Positions 17,642 to 26,637 of a stretch of DNA of 32,921 nucleotides are shown in pieces. The DNA lies in contig JAJZIX010000008.1 of assembly GCA_021810345.1 (NCBI GenBank), positions 1 to 32,921 of the forward strand. Direction: 5' to 3'. This DNA is from Nanobdellota archaeon. Lineage in GTDB: Archaea > Nanobdellota > Nanobdellia > Parvarchaeales > Parvarchaeaceae. Position numbers and translations under genes: made by a program. The notes under the pieces were generated by a model, which was not told where the DNA came from, did no database searches, and worked only from the letters and a program-made list of their open reading frames with translations. The number at the start of each line of letters is the position of its first letter. Within the stretch, counting starts at the first letter, position 1.

Positions 17642-18372
17642 TCTTTTATTTCCTTGTACTTGAACTCAAGCCCGAGTTCGTCGCTTTTCTTCTGCATTGC
17701 GTCTATGAGCTTCCTATTCTGTGTTAGCGTTTTCTTTGTGTCACCGGCATTTACCAGTAACATGTAATGAGGGGCCTTTATGTACTTTATCGAATATTCC
17801 TTTTTATTGATATACGGCGCTGTAAGGAACTCCTTTATCTTATCCACTCCGTAGCCGTCAAGGCTCATGACCTCTAATTCGGTTTTTATCGTTATTTTCT
17901 TCTTTGTTTTCTCGACGAAATCCAGAAGCGCATCAGCCGCCTCCTTCTTTAGCTTCAGCGGCTCAAGGGAGTTCTCCTTGCCCTCTGCCAGAAGCTCGTA
18001 CATCCCATACAGCGAGCCGTACTTGTCTATTATTGTCTTCTTGACGCTGTTTAGATCCTTCGGGTAAAAACCAGAAAGCAGCTTGGTTATCCTGCCCTCT
18101 ATCGACCATTCCTTCAAGATCTGCTTTCTTTCGTTGTCAGTGACCCTCTTGATCGATAATTCGGGAGACTGCTCATCGGCCTTTATTAGCTTGCATACGA
18201 GCTTGTCGCCTTCCTTTGCGACGTCCTTTATGTCCTTTACCCAGCGCTTGCTCAGCTCGGATATATGTATGAATCCGTCTATGTTGGTATCGCTTATGCT
18301 GACGATCACACCGTGCTGCAGGAGCTTCTTGACCGTGCACAGGTATATTTTTCCCTCTTTAAGCCCTTCCAT
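17638..18372 (-). CDS. eif2a: Translation initiation factor aIF2 subunit alpha (in-frame upstream TTG at 18411)
   Basis: S1-like domain YLCTVKKLLQHGVIVSISDTNIDGFIHISELSKRWVKDIKDVAKEGDKLVCKLI; C-terminal APHYMLLVNAGDTKKT. Confidence 0.94.
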   Translation of the reverse strand: MEGLKEGKIYLCTVKKLLQHGVIVSISDTNIDGFIHISELSKRWVKDIKDVAKEGDKLVCKLIKADEQSPELSIKRVTDNERKQILKEWSIEGRITKLLSGFYPKDLNSVKKTIIDKYGSLYGMYELLAEGKENSLEPLKLKKEAADALLDFVEKTKKKITIKTELEVMSLDGYGVDKIKEFLTAPYINKKEYSIKYIKAPHYMLLVNAGDTKKTLTQNRKLIDAMQKKSDELGLEFKYKEIKE

Positions 18373-18457
18373 CACTATAGAAAAGCCGGTGTCGCTTAAA
18401 TATCTTATCAAAGAAAAAAAGAGAAACCATTAAATACGCGAACGGTGTCTCAATAAA

Positions 18458-18775
18458 ATGGCAGTCCACCTTACTAAGGAGAATTTTCTTACAGAGCTTA
18501 ACAAAGTGGATATGGCAGTTGTGGATTTTTGGGCTGAGTGGTGCAATCCATGCAGGGTCCTGTCTCCAATGCTCGATGAGATAGAGAAGAAATTGGGAAG
18601 CAAGATAAAGTTCTTCCGCCTCAACATCGACAATCATCCTGCCATCGCGACAGTGTACGGAATACAGAGCATACCGACACTCCTCATATTCAAGAACGGC
18701 AGGCCTTTGGCATCGTTCATAGGCCTTATGCAGCCAAAGGAGCTGGAGTCAAAGCTTTCCGCTTTTGTAAGCTGA
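18458..18775 (+). CDS. trxA: Thioredoxin
   Basis: VDFWAEWCNPCRVLSPMLDEI...VYGIQSIPTLLIFKNG. Confidence 0.95.
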   Translation: MAVHLTKENFLTELNKVDMAVVDFWAEWCNPCRVLSPMLDEIEKKLGSKIKFFRLNIDNHPAIATVYGIQSIPTLLIFKNGRPLASFIGLMQPKELESKLSAFVS

Positions 18776-18779
18776 TAAT

Positions 18780-19301
18780 ATGGGCAAGGACGTGGTTCTG
18801 GTGAAGGGCAAAGTAGTAGTAGCTGACCAAGCGAAGGCCTCGAAGATATTCAATAAGGGCCAGTTCGGCGCCTTCAGCGATGGGAAGCTGGAGCTTTCTT
18901 TGGAAGAAGCATTATACCTGATGGAGAAGAAGGAACTGGATGTTTGGGACAGGGCCGGCAGGAAGCTGTCTTTGTCCGGCTTCATAAAGATCGCAGAGAA
19001 AAAGCAGAAAAGGTTCTGGGTCAGGTACTCGGTGTTCAAGAACCTGCGTTCATCCGGTTATATCCTGAAGACAGCGTTCAAATACGGCGGGGATTTCAGG
19101 GTGTATGAAAAGGGAGCCAAACCCGGGGAGGAGCACGCCACATGGATACTCTATGCAGTGGATGAGCACGAATCGATACCTTTTTTAACCTTCGCAGCCA
19201 TAAACAGAGTGGCTCATAGCGTCAAAAAGAAGCTGATGCTCGGAATCGTCGACGATGAGGGTTCCGTGACGTACTATGAGATAAATTGGGTGAAGTTTTG
19301 A
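18780..19301 (+). CDS. endA: tRNA-splicing endonuclease
   Basis: ALYLMEKKELDVWD; YSVFKNLRSSGYILKTAFKYGGDFRVYEKG; HATWILYAV; AHSVKKKLMLGIVDDEG. Confidence 0.95.
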   Translation: MGKDVVLVKGKVVVADQAKASKIFNKGQFGAFSDGKLELSLEEALYLMEKKELDVWDRAGRKLSLSGFIKIAEKKQKRFWVRYSVFKNLRSSGYILKTAFKYGGDFRVYEKGAKPGEEHATWILYAVDEHESIPFLTFAAINRVAHSVKKKLMLGIVDDEGSVTYYEINWVKF

Positions 19302-19414
19302 TGGCAAAACTGATGTTCAAGCATTTGGCGCAGAAAAGGGTGCGCGTGAGGAGATTGGAGAAAGACAAGGAGAGAATAAGAAGGATCTCGGCCCAATACT
19401 CCCAGGCAAGCTGA
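19301..19414 (+). CDS. Putative 37-aa highly basic micro-protein translationally coupled to endA
   Basis: Start overlaps the endA stop (TGATG); MAKLMFKHLAQKRVRVRRLEKDKERIRRISAQYSQAS; not in the ORF track because of length. Confidence 0.5.
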   Translation: MAKLMFKHLAQKRVRVRRLEKDKERIRRISAQYSQAS

Positions 19415-19468
19415 TCCGGTCGGCAGAATCAAATATTAAAGCAGGCTGTTCTTGATATTATTGTTAGA

Positions 19469-19551
19469 GCTGGGTTGGCTGAGTGGTTAAAGCGCCGGTC
19501 TCGAGAACCGGTTTCCGCAAGGATTCACAGGTTCGAATCCTGTACCCAGCG
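19469..19551 (+). tRNA. tRNA-Ser (anticodon CGA)
   Basis: Acceptor GCTGGGT/ACCCAGC, anticodon stem CCGGT/ACCGG with loop CTCGAGA, long variable arm, T arm CAGGTTCGAATCCTG, discriminator G; no encoded CCA. Confidence 0.95.
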
Positions 19552-19592
19552 TTTTTGTTCATCAAACGCATTTATTAAGTTTAATGATTAAA

Positions 19593-19697
19593 CCCGTATC
19601 TCCGGCTTTGCTACTAAAGTCCTTTCTGCTAATAAAGTCTTAACTTTGCTCCTAAAGTCTGCTAATTAAATCAGTTTGTTAGCAAAGCCCGTATCTC
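19593..19697 (+). repeat. Intergenic repeat cluster: CCCGTATCTC direct repeat, GGCTTTGCTA/TAGCAAAGCC inverted repeat, degenerate TTTGCTNCTAAAGTC units
   Basis: CCCGTATCTC at 19593-19602 and 19688-19697; inverted pair at 19604-19613 and 19680-19689; TTTGCTACTAAAGTC, TTTCTGCTAATAAAGTC and TTTGCTCCTAAAGTC between. Confidence 0.75.
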
Positions 19698-19701
19698 GAA
19701 A

Positions 19702-19714
19702 GGTTTAAATATAT
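19702..19714 (+). promoter_or_regulatory. Putative BRE/TATA promoter of the 19733 surface-protein gene
   Basis: CGAAAGGTTTAAATATATG, about 25 nt upstream of ATG 19733. Confidence 0.6.
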
Positions 19715-19732
19715 GACAATATAATTTATAAT

Positions 19733-22537
19733 ATGATGAAATCTACAAGGGTATTCATTGTGCTGTTTCTTTTGTCGCTGTTGATGGTGGGGGTCGTCTA
19801 CGGATTTCATGGCTCTTCTTCTCTGCCCGCGTCCGGGCAATATAATAAGACAGTCATTTTGACCACAGGTATAAACAGTATAGACAGCTTTTCGGCTTAT
19901 CCTATTTCCAGTTTAGAAGGCATACCTGTAATATCTATAAACGGCACGACTATCTCACAAGGTTTCGCCCAGAATCTCTCGTCTCAGGGCGTGAAGACCG
20001 CCATAGTATTGGGTGGCCCCGTCGTGATATCCAATTCCACTATTGCCTCGCTGCAGGCTGCGGGCTTGAATGTGATAAGGATATGGGGGGTCACAGCTTC
20101 GGATACGGCTCTGCAGTTCACACAATATTTCATGCCATCTTCTCCACTAAAATGCGCAGTCATAGTCTATTACAATGAGACGCCAGCTACTACATACAAT
20201 TACGAATTTGCTGCAAGTGTTTATGCTTCTAGAAACCACTGTTTGATGTTTCCAAGTTACTTTTCCGAGATTGCAATCCCGGTGTTAAATTACTTGAGAC
20301 AAAATTTGATAACCAATACCACTTATTTTGGGCCAGTGCATCTCTCTCCTCTAGCTACTGCTAACGTTTCTGGGCTCAGGTCCGTGGTCGGAAATGCATC
20401 CTTTATGTCAAGATTCATTCCATCAGTTAATCCTGTACATCCTGACAGATATATCATAGTCGGCGTAGACAGTGCTGCGTGGAATGCTTCTATGGTCCTA
20501 GGGTCGCTTCCTTCGGTCAATTCTTCGATAAGCTTAGTGAGCGATCCTCAAGTTCAGATGCCCGATATAATAGCTGCGATAAAATCAGAAGATATAACGG
20601 ACGTCAAGGTTATCGGGATACCTTCGATAGTTTCACAAATAGATTCCATATTAGCAGCCAATGGCATAACGCCAGTAACATATAGCGGCTCTGGCGAGGG
20701 CCTTATGGATAAAGTATTGAGCGCTTTTAAAGATAGGGTACACGGCGAGGGTGCAATCAGCGCAAATGCCCACTTAATAAATGAGTCATTCAATGTATCT
20801 GCTATAAGACTTTTGATACAAAACCTGTCACAGCAAGTCGAATCCTACAACGTTTCGCTTCGTTCGTCCATCTCTGCTAATACTAATATGACCCTCGAGG
20901 CAAGAACTGCTCTACAGGGCCTAATTGTAAAATTGACCGGAATAAATGGGCTATTGAGCGAGGCGAGTTCTTATCTTGCGAATGGCAATATATCCGGCGC
21001 AATGTCTCTAGTACAACAGGCGCGTTCTGGATTGAATGAGGCGCTGTACTTTTCCCCGGAAAGGTCATCATTAGTCGCGAGTGGACATGCCACTTTTGGC
21101 AACGTCAGCACCCTAGTAAATTATGTTCTATCTAAATTAAACAACATCGGGAACGTGAATGCACTGTATGCAATCAATACCTCCACTAGTATGCACTTTT
21201 CGAATAATTATCCCATATTTTCTCAAACACCGAGTTCGACGCCAGTAGAAGTCACGGGATTTGCTGGATTTAACATACTCAACCCACTTTTAGTAAATCA
21301 ATCAATATCTTTTCAACTTGTGAATGAGGTTGGTTATTCAGTAAAGTTGATCAGCATCGATGGTAAGAGTTATGGCACGGGCAATGGTTCTGCTGTCGTG
21401 GCCGTAAACGAATCACTGGACAATGCGTCTCTTCCCCCCAAAGGAACAATCAATGTAACTCTGCGATCTATATGTCAACATCCACAATGTAGCGCATTCA
21501 TTACTATAATTTACACTGAGCCATCCAGTGCTTTCCCGTCGCCTATGGAGACAGCAGGTATGATATCTTTTAATCCGGCGACCAATAATGGCATAAATAC
21601 TACCACAGAAGAAGCTGTGGTGAAGTTGTATAATATGTTGATGTCTAACATACACTCCTCATCGAGCATACGCTTCACTTCGAATGCAAATGTAGGCAAA
21701 GAGTTATACGCCACTGTGAATCTCGGGCAGTTTGCTCTGCGCACGTACTTCCTCTCATCATTACCATCTTCAAATTATACCGCTGCTGAGATACAGTCCA
21801 AATACGATGAGTACCCGGCTTTCTTAAGCAACCATAGTAATTTCAAGCTTTTCATAAGCGGTTACATTTTGAGTAATGATTCTAACTTATACACATGCAC
21901 CGCGGCGCCCCCAAACCTAAATTCACTTACTTCATCGGCTCCACAGGATAAAGCATATTACCCAACGCAGTCAAATTGTACGACATTAGTGAATGAGAGT
22001 GGTCTTTCTAGCATTTTACCGGCTTCACTCAGTCACACGGGCGTGATCAATTATATGTTGCTTTCTTCTATTGTAGGATTACCCCTAACTCCAACTGAAA
22101 CTTCCCAAATCCCCGTCTCATCAGTTAATCTTAATTACGTCGGAAACAGAATATACAGTGGTAGGAACTGCTCCTATTATTATATCACCGGCGAAGGTTC
22201 ATCGGGGGGTATTATAGGTGCTTATACTTCAAATTATACCTTAAATATATGCATAGACAATGCGCTAGGTATCCCTATAGAATCTAGGTACTCAATGCAG
22301 GTCAACATGTTGGAAAATGGCAGTAATGTGATGTCGCTTCTTTACTCACAGAATTCTCTTCTAACTGGAGTAAATACTTCATCAGCGCCAGTGATTGCAC
22401 TACCAGCCGGTTCCAGCTTTTTAGCTACGTCACAGTCTTATGGGCTGCCTTTCTTTTTACCATTTTTCCCCATGGCTTTAGAGGGGTTGGGTGTATTCGC
22501 TTCAGGTGGCAGCACGGCGCCTAGTGGCGGTAGCTAG
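19733..22537 (+). CDS. Secreted/surface protein with CWB2-like (putative cell-wall-binding repeat 2) N-terminal domains, helical segment and beta domain
   Basis: N-terminal signal/TM MKSTRVFIVLFLLSLLMVGVVYGF; CWB2-like IPVISINGTTISQGFAQNLSSQGVKTAIVLGGPVVISNSTIASLQAAGLNVIRIWGVTASDTALQFT; many N-x-S/T sequons. Confidence 0.75.
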   Translation: MMKSTRVFIVLFLLSLLMVGVVYGFHGSSSLPASGQYNKTVILTTGINSIDSFSAYPISSLEGIPVISINGTTISQGFAQNLSSQGVKTAIVLGGPVVISNSTIASLQAAGLNVIRIWGVTASDTALQFTQYFMPSSPLKCAVIVYYNETPATTYNYEFAASVYASRNHCLMFPSYFSEIAIPVLNYLRQNLITNTTYFGPVHLSPLATANVSGLRSVVGNASFMSRFIPSVNPVHPDRYIIVGVDSAAWNASMVLGSLPSVNSSISLVSDPQVQMPDIIAAIKSEDITDVKVIGIPSIVSQIDSILAANGITPVTYSGSGEGLMDKVLSAFKDRVHGEGAISANAHLINESFNVSAIRLLIQNLSQQVESYNVSLRSSISANTNMTLEARTALQGLIVKLTGINGLLSEASSYLANGNISGAMSLVQQARSGLNEALYFSPERSSLVASGHATFGNVSTLVNYVLSKLNNIGNVNALYAINTSTSMHFSNNYPIFSQTPSSTPVEVTGFAGFNILNPLLVNQSISFQLVNEVGYSVKLISIDGKSYGTGNGSAVVAVNESLDNASLPPKGTINVTLRSICQHPQCSAFITIIYTEPSSAFPSPMETAGMISFNPATNNGINTTTEEAVVKLYNMLMSNIHSSSSIRFTSNANVGKELYATVNLGQFALRTYFLSSLPSSNYTAAEIQSKYDEYPAFLSNHSNFKLFISGYILSNDSNLYTCTAAPPNLNSLTSSAPQDKAYYPTQSNCTTLVNESGLSSILPASLSHTGVINYMLLSSIVGLPLTPTETSQIPVSSVNLNYVGNRIYSGRNCSYYYITGEGSSGGIIGAYTSNYTLNICIDNALGIPIESRYSMQVNMLENGSNVMSLLYSQNSLLTGVNTSSAPVIALPAGSSFLATSQSYGLPFFLPFFPMALEGLGVFASGGSTAPSGGS

Positions 22538-22586
22538 TCAAGAGTACAGCACAACCCCTTAATATCTAAACTTCTTCTGTCCATAC

Positions 22587-22816
22587 TCCCAAAAACACCT
22601 GCCTCATATCTTCCTTTTTGAGCCCGCTTTTATAGAATCCTCCCCAGAGTGGGCAGTTACGACTTGGATAGGAGGCCCCTTCAGCACAACGTTGGTCTCC
22701 CCAGGCATGACCCAATCAGGAGACACTTTTGTAAACACAGGAGAACTAAGTGGCAACTGGCCATGATTACCCTCATTTTTTAAGTCGCTTAATCTTTTAA
22801 TTTGAGCGGTGATAAG
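22587..22816 (-). pseudogene. Frameshifted gene remnant, minus strand
   Basis: Open minus-strand stretch 22604-22816 reads ...IKRLSDLKNEGNHGQLPLSSPVFTKVSPDWVMPGETNVVLKGPPIQVVTAHSGEDSIKAG...; the neighbouring frame continues GGFYKSGLKKEDMRQVFLGVWTEEV-stop; no clear start codon. Confidence 0.4.
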
Positions 22817-22826
22817 TCATCTGTAG

Positions 22827-24671
22827 ATGGAAGATGAAATAATCAGGGACATATTCGGCAGATACACCAATATAGAGAGATTTTCCGAAAAGTATATCCA
22901 GAAGAATCCAGATCCGGCGCATGCGGATCTAGTACTGTTCATAGAGAGACTAATAAAGGAAACAGATTCCAAGGAGGAGGACATAATCAAGCAGGTGAGC
23001 TCATCCGAATTCGTGACCTCGGCAAAAAAGGAGGGGATCTACCTCAACATAAGATATAATTACAAAAAGCTGTCGCAGAGGGCATTGTCCTCAATATCAG
23101 ATGGGTATGGCCGCTCCGATTTCGGCAAGAACAGAAGGATAATGGTAGAGCATACCAGTGTGAACCCAAATAAGGCACTGCACATAGGTCACATAAGAAA
23201 TGCCTGCCTGGGCGATTCTTTGTCCAGGATAATGAGGTTCTCAGGATATGAGGTAGTAGTGGCAGACTACCTGGACGACACCGGCGCACAGGTTGCAGAC
23301 AACATAATAGGCATAATGCTTTTGGGTATGCCTGAGGAAAAGGCAGGCGTAAAAATAGATCATTACCTTGGCGATGAGGTATACGGCAGGGTGAACAAGC
23401 TGTACGAGTCGGATCGGGAGCTGCTTGAGAAGAGGCTTGATATCCTGAAGAAAATAGAGGAGGGCGGCAACGAATTCTCATCAAAGGCTGCGGAAATGGT
23501 CGTTAAGGTCCTGAAAGCGCAGCTGCAGACATTGGGCAGCCTTGATATCTCATTCGACGTGATAAACAGGGAATCCGACATAATAAAGCAGGGGTTCTGG
23601 AAGGAGGCCTTTGACGTCCTGAAGGAAAAGAAGATGGTAAAACTCCAGACAGAGGGCAAAAACGAAGGATGCTGGGTTTTCCCATCAAAGACTGAGGAGA
23701 AGGTGCTGGTCAGATCCAACAACACCGTTGTGTATGCAGGAAAAGACATAGCCTACGCAATGTGGAAGTTCGGGCTGCTAAAGAATGATTTCAATTATTC
23801 CCAGCTGGACGCTCCAGATGGCAGGAAACTTTGGATAACAGACAGCAACTCTCCAAACTCAAGCCATCCAGAGTTCAACGGCGTTGAAAAGGCGATAAGC
23901 GTGATAGACATAAGGCAGTCCTATGAGCAGAGCGTCGTGAAGGAGGCGATAGAGGCGCTTGCATCGATCTACGGCAAGGACATAGAGTACGTCCATTACC
24001 AGTATGAAGTGGTTTCTCTGTCTCCAAAGACAATGGAAAGGATAAGCCCGCAAAACTATGACGACAGCAAGAAAACATTCCACATGAGCGGCAGGAAGGG
24101 CATCTATGTCAATGCGGACAATCTCCTCAGCAAGCTTGAAGAAAGGATTTCGCAGGAGTCAAGGACCAGGAATCCGTCAATATCAGATGAAGAGCTGGAG
24201 AAGATATCAAGGGTAATGGCAGCCGCAATAATCAGATTTGAGATGATAAAAACGCCAGCATCAAAGATACTTACATTCGATATGGATGACACGCTGAAAC
24301 TGGAGAAGGGCAGGGCGCCATACCTTCTTTATACTTACGCAAGATGCAGGAACATAATGGGCAAAGCGGGAAGCCAAAAACCTTCAGCCGAGCCAAAAGA
24401 GGAAATAAACGAGTACGAAGCTGCACTGCTAAGAGACATAATAAGGTTTCCGCTCATTGTAAAGCATTCAGCCGCAGACATGAACCCGACCTACATCGCG
24501 AACTTTCTTTCGGATCTGGCGCTGGACACGAACTCGTTCTACGAGCACGTCAGAGTCATAGACAAAGGAGGATCAGTCGATGCGTACAGGCTTGGGCTAG
24601 TTGAAGCGGTCTCGGTCATCATGAAGACTGGCCTCGGGCTGCTGGGCATAGGAACTCTCGAGAGAATATAA
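22827..24671 (+). CDS. argS: Arginyl-tRNA synthetase
   Basis: VEHTSVNPNKALHIGHIRNACLGDSLSRIMRFSGYEV; YLDDTGAQVADN; HMSGRKGIYV; C-terminal DALR-type helical domain. Confidence 0.96.
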   Translation: MEDEIIRDIFGRYTNIERFSEKYIQKNPDPAHADLVLFIERLIKETDSKEEDIIKQVSSSEFVTSAKKEGIYLNIRYNYKKLSQRALSSISDGYGRSDFGKNRRIMVEHTSVNPNKALHIGHIRNACLGDSLSRIMRFSGYEVVVADYLDDTGAQVADNIIGIMLLGMPEEKAGVKIDHYLGDEVYGRVNKLYESDRELLEKRLDILKKIEEGGNEFSSKAAEMVVKVLKAQLQTLGSLDISFDVINRESDIIKQGFWKEAFDVLKEKKMVKLQTEGKNEGCWVFPSKTEEKVLVRSNNTVVYAGKDIAYAMWKFGLLKNDFNYSQLDAPDGRKLWITDSNSPNSSHPEFNGVEKAISVIDIRQSYEQSVVKEAIEALASIYGKDIEYVHYQYEVVSLSPKTMERISPQNYDDSKKTFHMSGRKGIYVNADNLLSKLEERISQESRTRNPSISDEELEKISRVMAAAIIRFEMIKTPASKILTFDMDDTLKLEKGRAPYLLYTYARCRNIMGKAGSQKPSAEPKEEINEYEAALLRDIIRFPLIVKHSAADMNPTYIANFLSDLALDTNSFYEHVRVIDKGGSVDAYRLGLVEAVSVIMKTGLGLLGIGTLERI

Positions 24672-24713
24672 ATCCGTGGAAAAAGATATAAGCATAAAAT
24701 CCCACCAAGAATC

Positions 24714-25079
24714 ATGGACATAAAAGAGTTGCAGGAAAAAGCGAAGAACTTCATAGATGAAAGGGACTGGAGGCAGTTCCAGACAGTAAAGGAGCTCGCC
24801 ATAAACACCTCCGTGGAGGCAAACGAGCTGCTCGAACTTTTCCAGTGGCGCGATGGAAAGGAAATCGATGCTTTGCTGAAATTCGGTAAGGACCCAGAGC
24901 TGTACAAGAAGATACAGAATGAGACGTCTGATGTTTTTTTCTCCGCACTTGCGATTGCAGACCACCTGAACTTCGATTTAGGCGAGGCGTTCCTGTCGAA
25001 GATGGATGCACTTGCGAAAAGGTACAAGACAGATGAAGTGAAGGGAAAGGTAATAAAGATACCCGAATACCAAGGCTGA
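24714..25079 (+). CDS. MazG-like nucleotide pyrophosphohydrolase
   Basis: ERDWRQFQTVKELAINTSVEANELLELFQW ... NETSDVFFSALAIADHL: ExxE(12-28)ExxD pattern. Confidence 0.9.
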   Translation: MDIKELQEKAKNFIDERDWRQFQTVKELAINTSVEANELLELFQWRDGKEIDALLKFGKDPELYKKIQNETSDVFFSALAIADHLNFDLGEAFLSKMDALAKRYKTDEVKGKVIKIPEYQG

Positions 25080-25139
25080 ATCAGAGCGCTTTAATGTTTT
25101 AATATCTAATGTCTTCTAATCATATTAGATGTAGCGCAG

Positions 25140-26549
25140 GTGGATATGACAGTTAGGGGGCTAAACAACATAATTTACGTAGAGTTCAAGGCAGTAAGCA
25201 CAAACATACGTCAGCAGATGATGGACATTGCAAGGACAAAGGGGCTTCTGAGCAAGAAAAGCCCGTACCAGCAGGATAGCCTGTCGAATCTTTTGGAACC
25301 AAAAGCCTTTGAGATAGAATCCAATAATAACAGCCTGCTCAGAATAGTCATGGACTGTAAGGCCGGCTATGACAAGCAGCTTGAGATACTTAGTAAGGTC
25401 GTTGAAGTTGTGTCAGGCAGCTATATGGGCATACTCAGGAGTCTTTACAGCGATGCTTCGCTGGAGATAAAGTCCTCCTCTAATAAGCACAATGTAACCA
25501 CAACTTTCTCCGCGTTCTCCTACGGCAAGACTGGAGAGAAGGAGAAGCTTTTTGATCTTTCCTACACAAGGAACACCGGTATGAAGTCTGGCACGATCTA
25601 TGCAGACATCTCAAAGACCCTTGCTTCCAATCCTCAGATTGCTTCCGGTCTTTTCGTCTCGACTTGGGAAACAGCGATAATTGGTCTGGCCGAGCAGGAC
25701 GCCGACAGCGCGCTCAGCTTATACTCGGGGATTATGAACACGGCCGACATAGGCGGCTATGAACAGGTGAAGGAGGCAGTAAGGAAAGAGGTCATAAATC
25801 CGTTCATCTACCAAGACAGGCTTGAATCGATACTCGAGAGGACACAGGAAAACCCAAAGATCAGCAGGCAGCACGCCGTGCTGTTTTATGGCCCGCCCGG
25901 GACTGGCAAAACTATGATGGCCCGCGCACTATCCAGCGAGGCCGGCGTGAACTTCATGTACATGAAGATGTCGCAGGTCTTCTCAAAGTTCTATTCTGAA
26001 TCACCCAAGATACTACAGGAAAACCTTGACAGGGCGGAGAAGTACGCCAAAGTAAACGGCAAAACGATCCTCTTCATCGACGAGATAGACTACTTTGGAT
26101 CGCGGGGCAAGGGAAGTTCCGCAGACGCGGAAGACTCCAGGGTCATAGACATCCTGCTTACGAAGCTCGACGGACTGAACAGCTCCAATAATTCCGACCT
26201 GCTGGTAATAGGCGCCACAAACAACTACGATCTTTTGGACCCGGCGATACTGTCCAGATTCAGGTCGAAGGTATTCTTTGATAAGCCTACTCTTGACGAC
26301 CGCTACAGCATCTTCAAGAAATACGCCAAAAACCTGCCTGATGAGGATCTCAGGGAGCTTGCCGCGGCCAGCGAAGGGCTTGTCGGCAGAGACATCAGCT
26401 CTATAGCCTACAATGCCGCTTCTGATTTCTTGTCAGATCTGATAGGGGGGAAGGCAAAAGGCGAGCTTCCAGATAAATCATACTACATGAGGCTGATAAA
26501 AACACAAAGAGTGCCAAGCAGCTCTGTAGACAAAGGCCTGTACAGCTGA
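25140..26549 (+). CDS. AAA+ ATPase (classical AAA clade, single domain) with an unrecognised N-terminal domain; GTG 25140 or ATG 25146
   Basis: FYGPPGTGKTMMARALSSEAG; ILFIDEIDYFGSRG; ATNNYDLLDPAILSRF arginine-finger region. Confidence 0.9.
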   Translation: MDMTVRGLNNIIYVEFKAVSTNIRQQMMDIARTKGLLSKKSPYQQDSLSNLLEPKAFEIESNNNSLLRIVMDCKAGYDKQLEILSKVVEVVSGSYMGILRSLYSDASLEIKSSSNKHNVTTTFSAFSYGKTGEKEKLFDLSYTRNTGMKSGTIYADISKTLASNPQIASGLFVSTWETAIIGLAEQDADSALSLYSGIMNTADIGGYEQVKEAVRKEVINPFIYQDRLESILERTQENPKISRQHAVLFYGPPGTGKTMMARALSSEAGVNFMYMKMSQVFSKFYSESPKILQENLDRAEKYAKVNGKTILFIDEIDYFGSRGKGSSADAEDSRVIDILLTKLDGLNSSNNSDLLVIGATNNYDLLDPAILSRFRSKVFFDKPTLDDRYSIFKKYAKNLPDEDLRELAAASEGLVGRDISSIAYNAASDFLSDLIGGKAKGELPDKSYYMRLIKTQRVPSSSVDKGLYS

Positions 26550-26600
26550 TCGCCATTTCCACATTAAATACTACTCTTATCCAGTGAACAATAACAAGCA

Positions 26601-26614
26601 AAGCTTTATATAGG
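26601..26614 (+). promoter_or_regulatory. Putative BRE/TATA promoter of the 26638 gene
   Basis: AAGCTTTATATAGG about 25-35 nt upstream of ATG 26638. Confidence 0.6.
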
Positions 26615-26637
26615 ATTGATACCATCAGAATTAAATT

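Noticed and set aside
19469-19700. Integrated element using tRNA-Ser as att site
   Set aside because: I found no duplicated tRNA 3' end downstream in the window and no integrase; only the local repeat block is reported.
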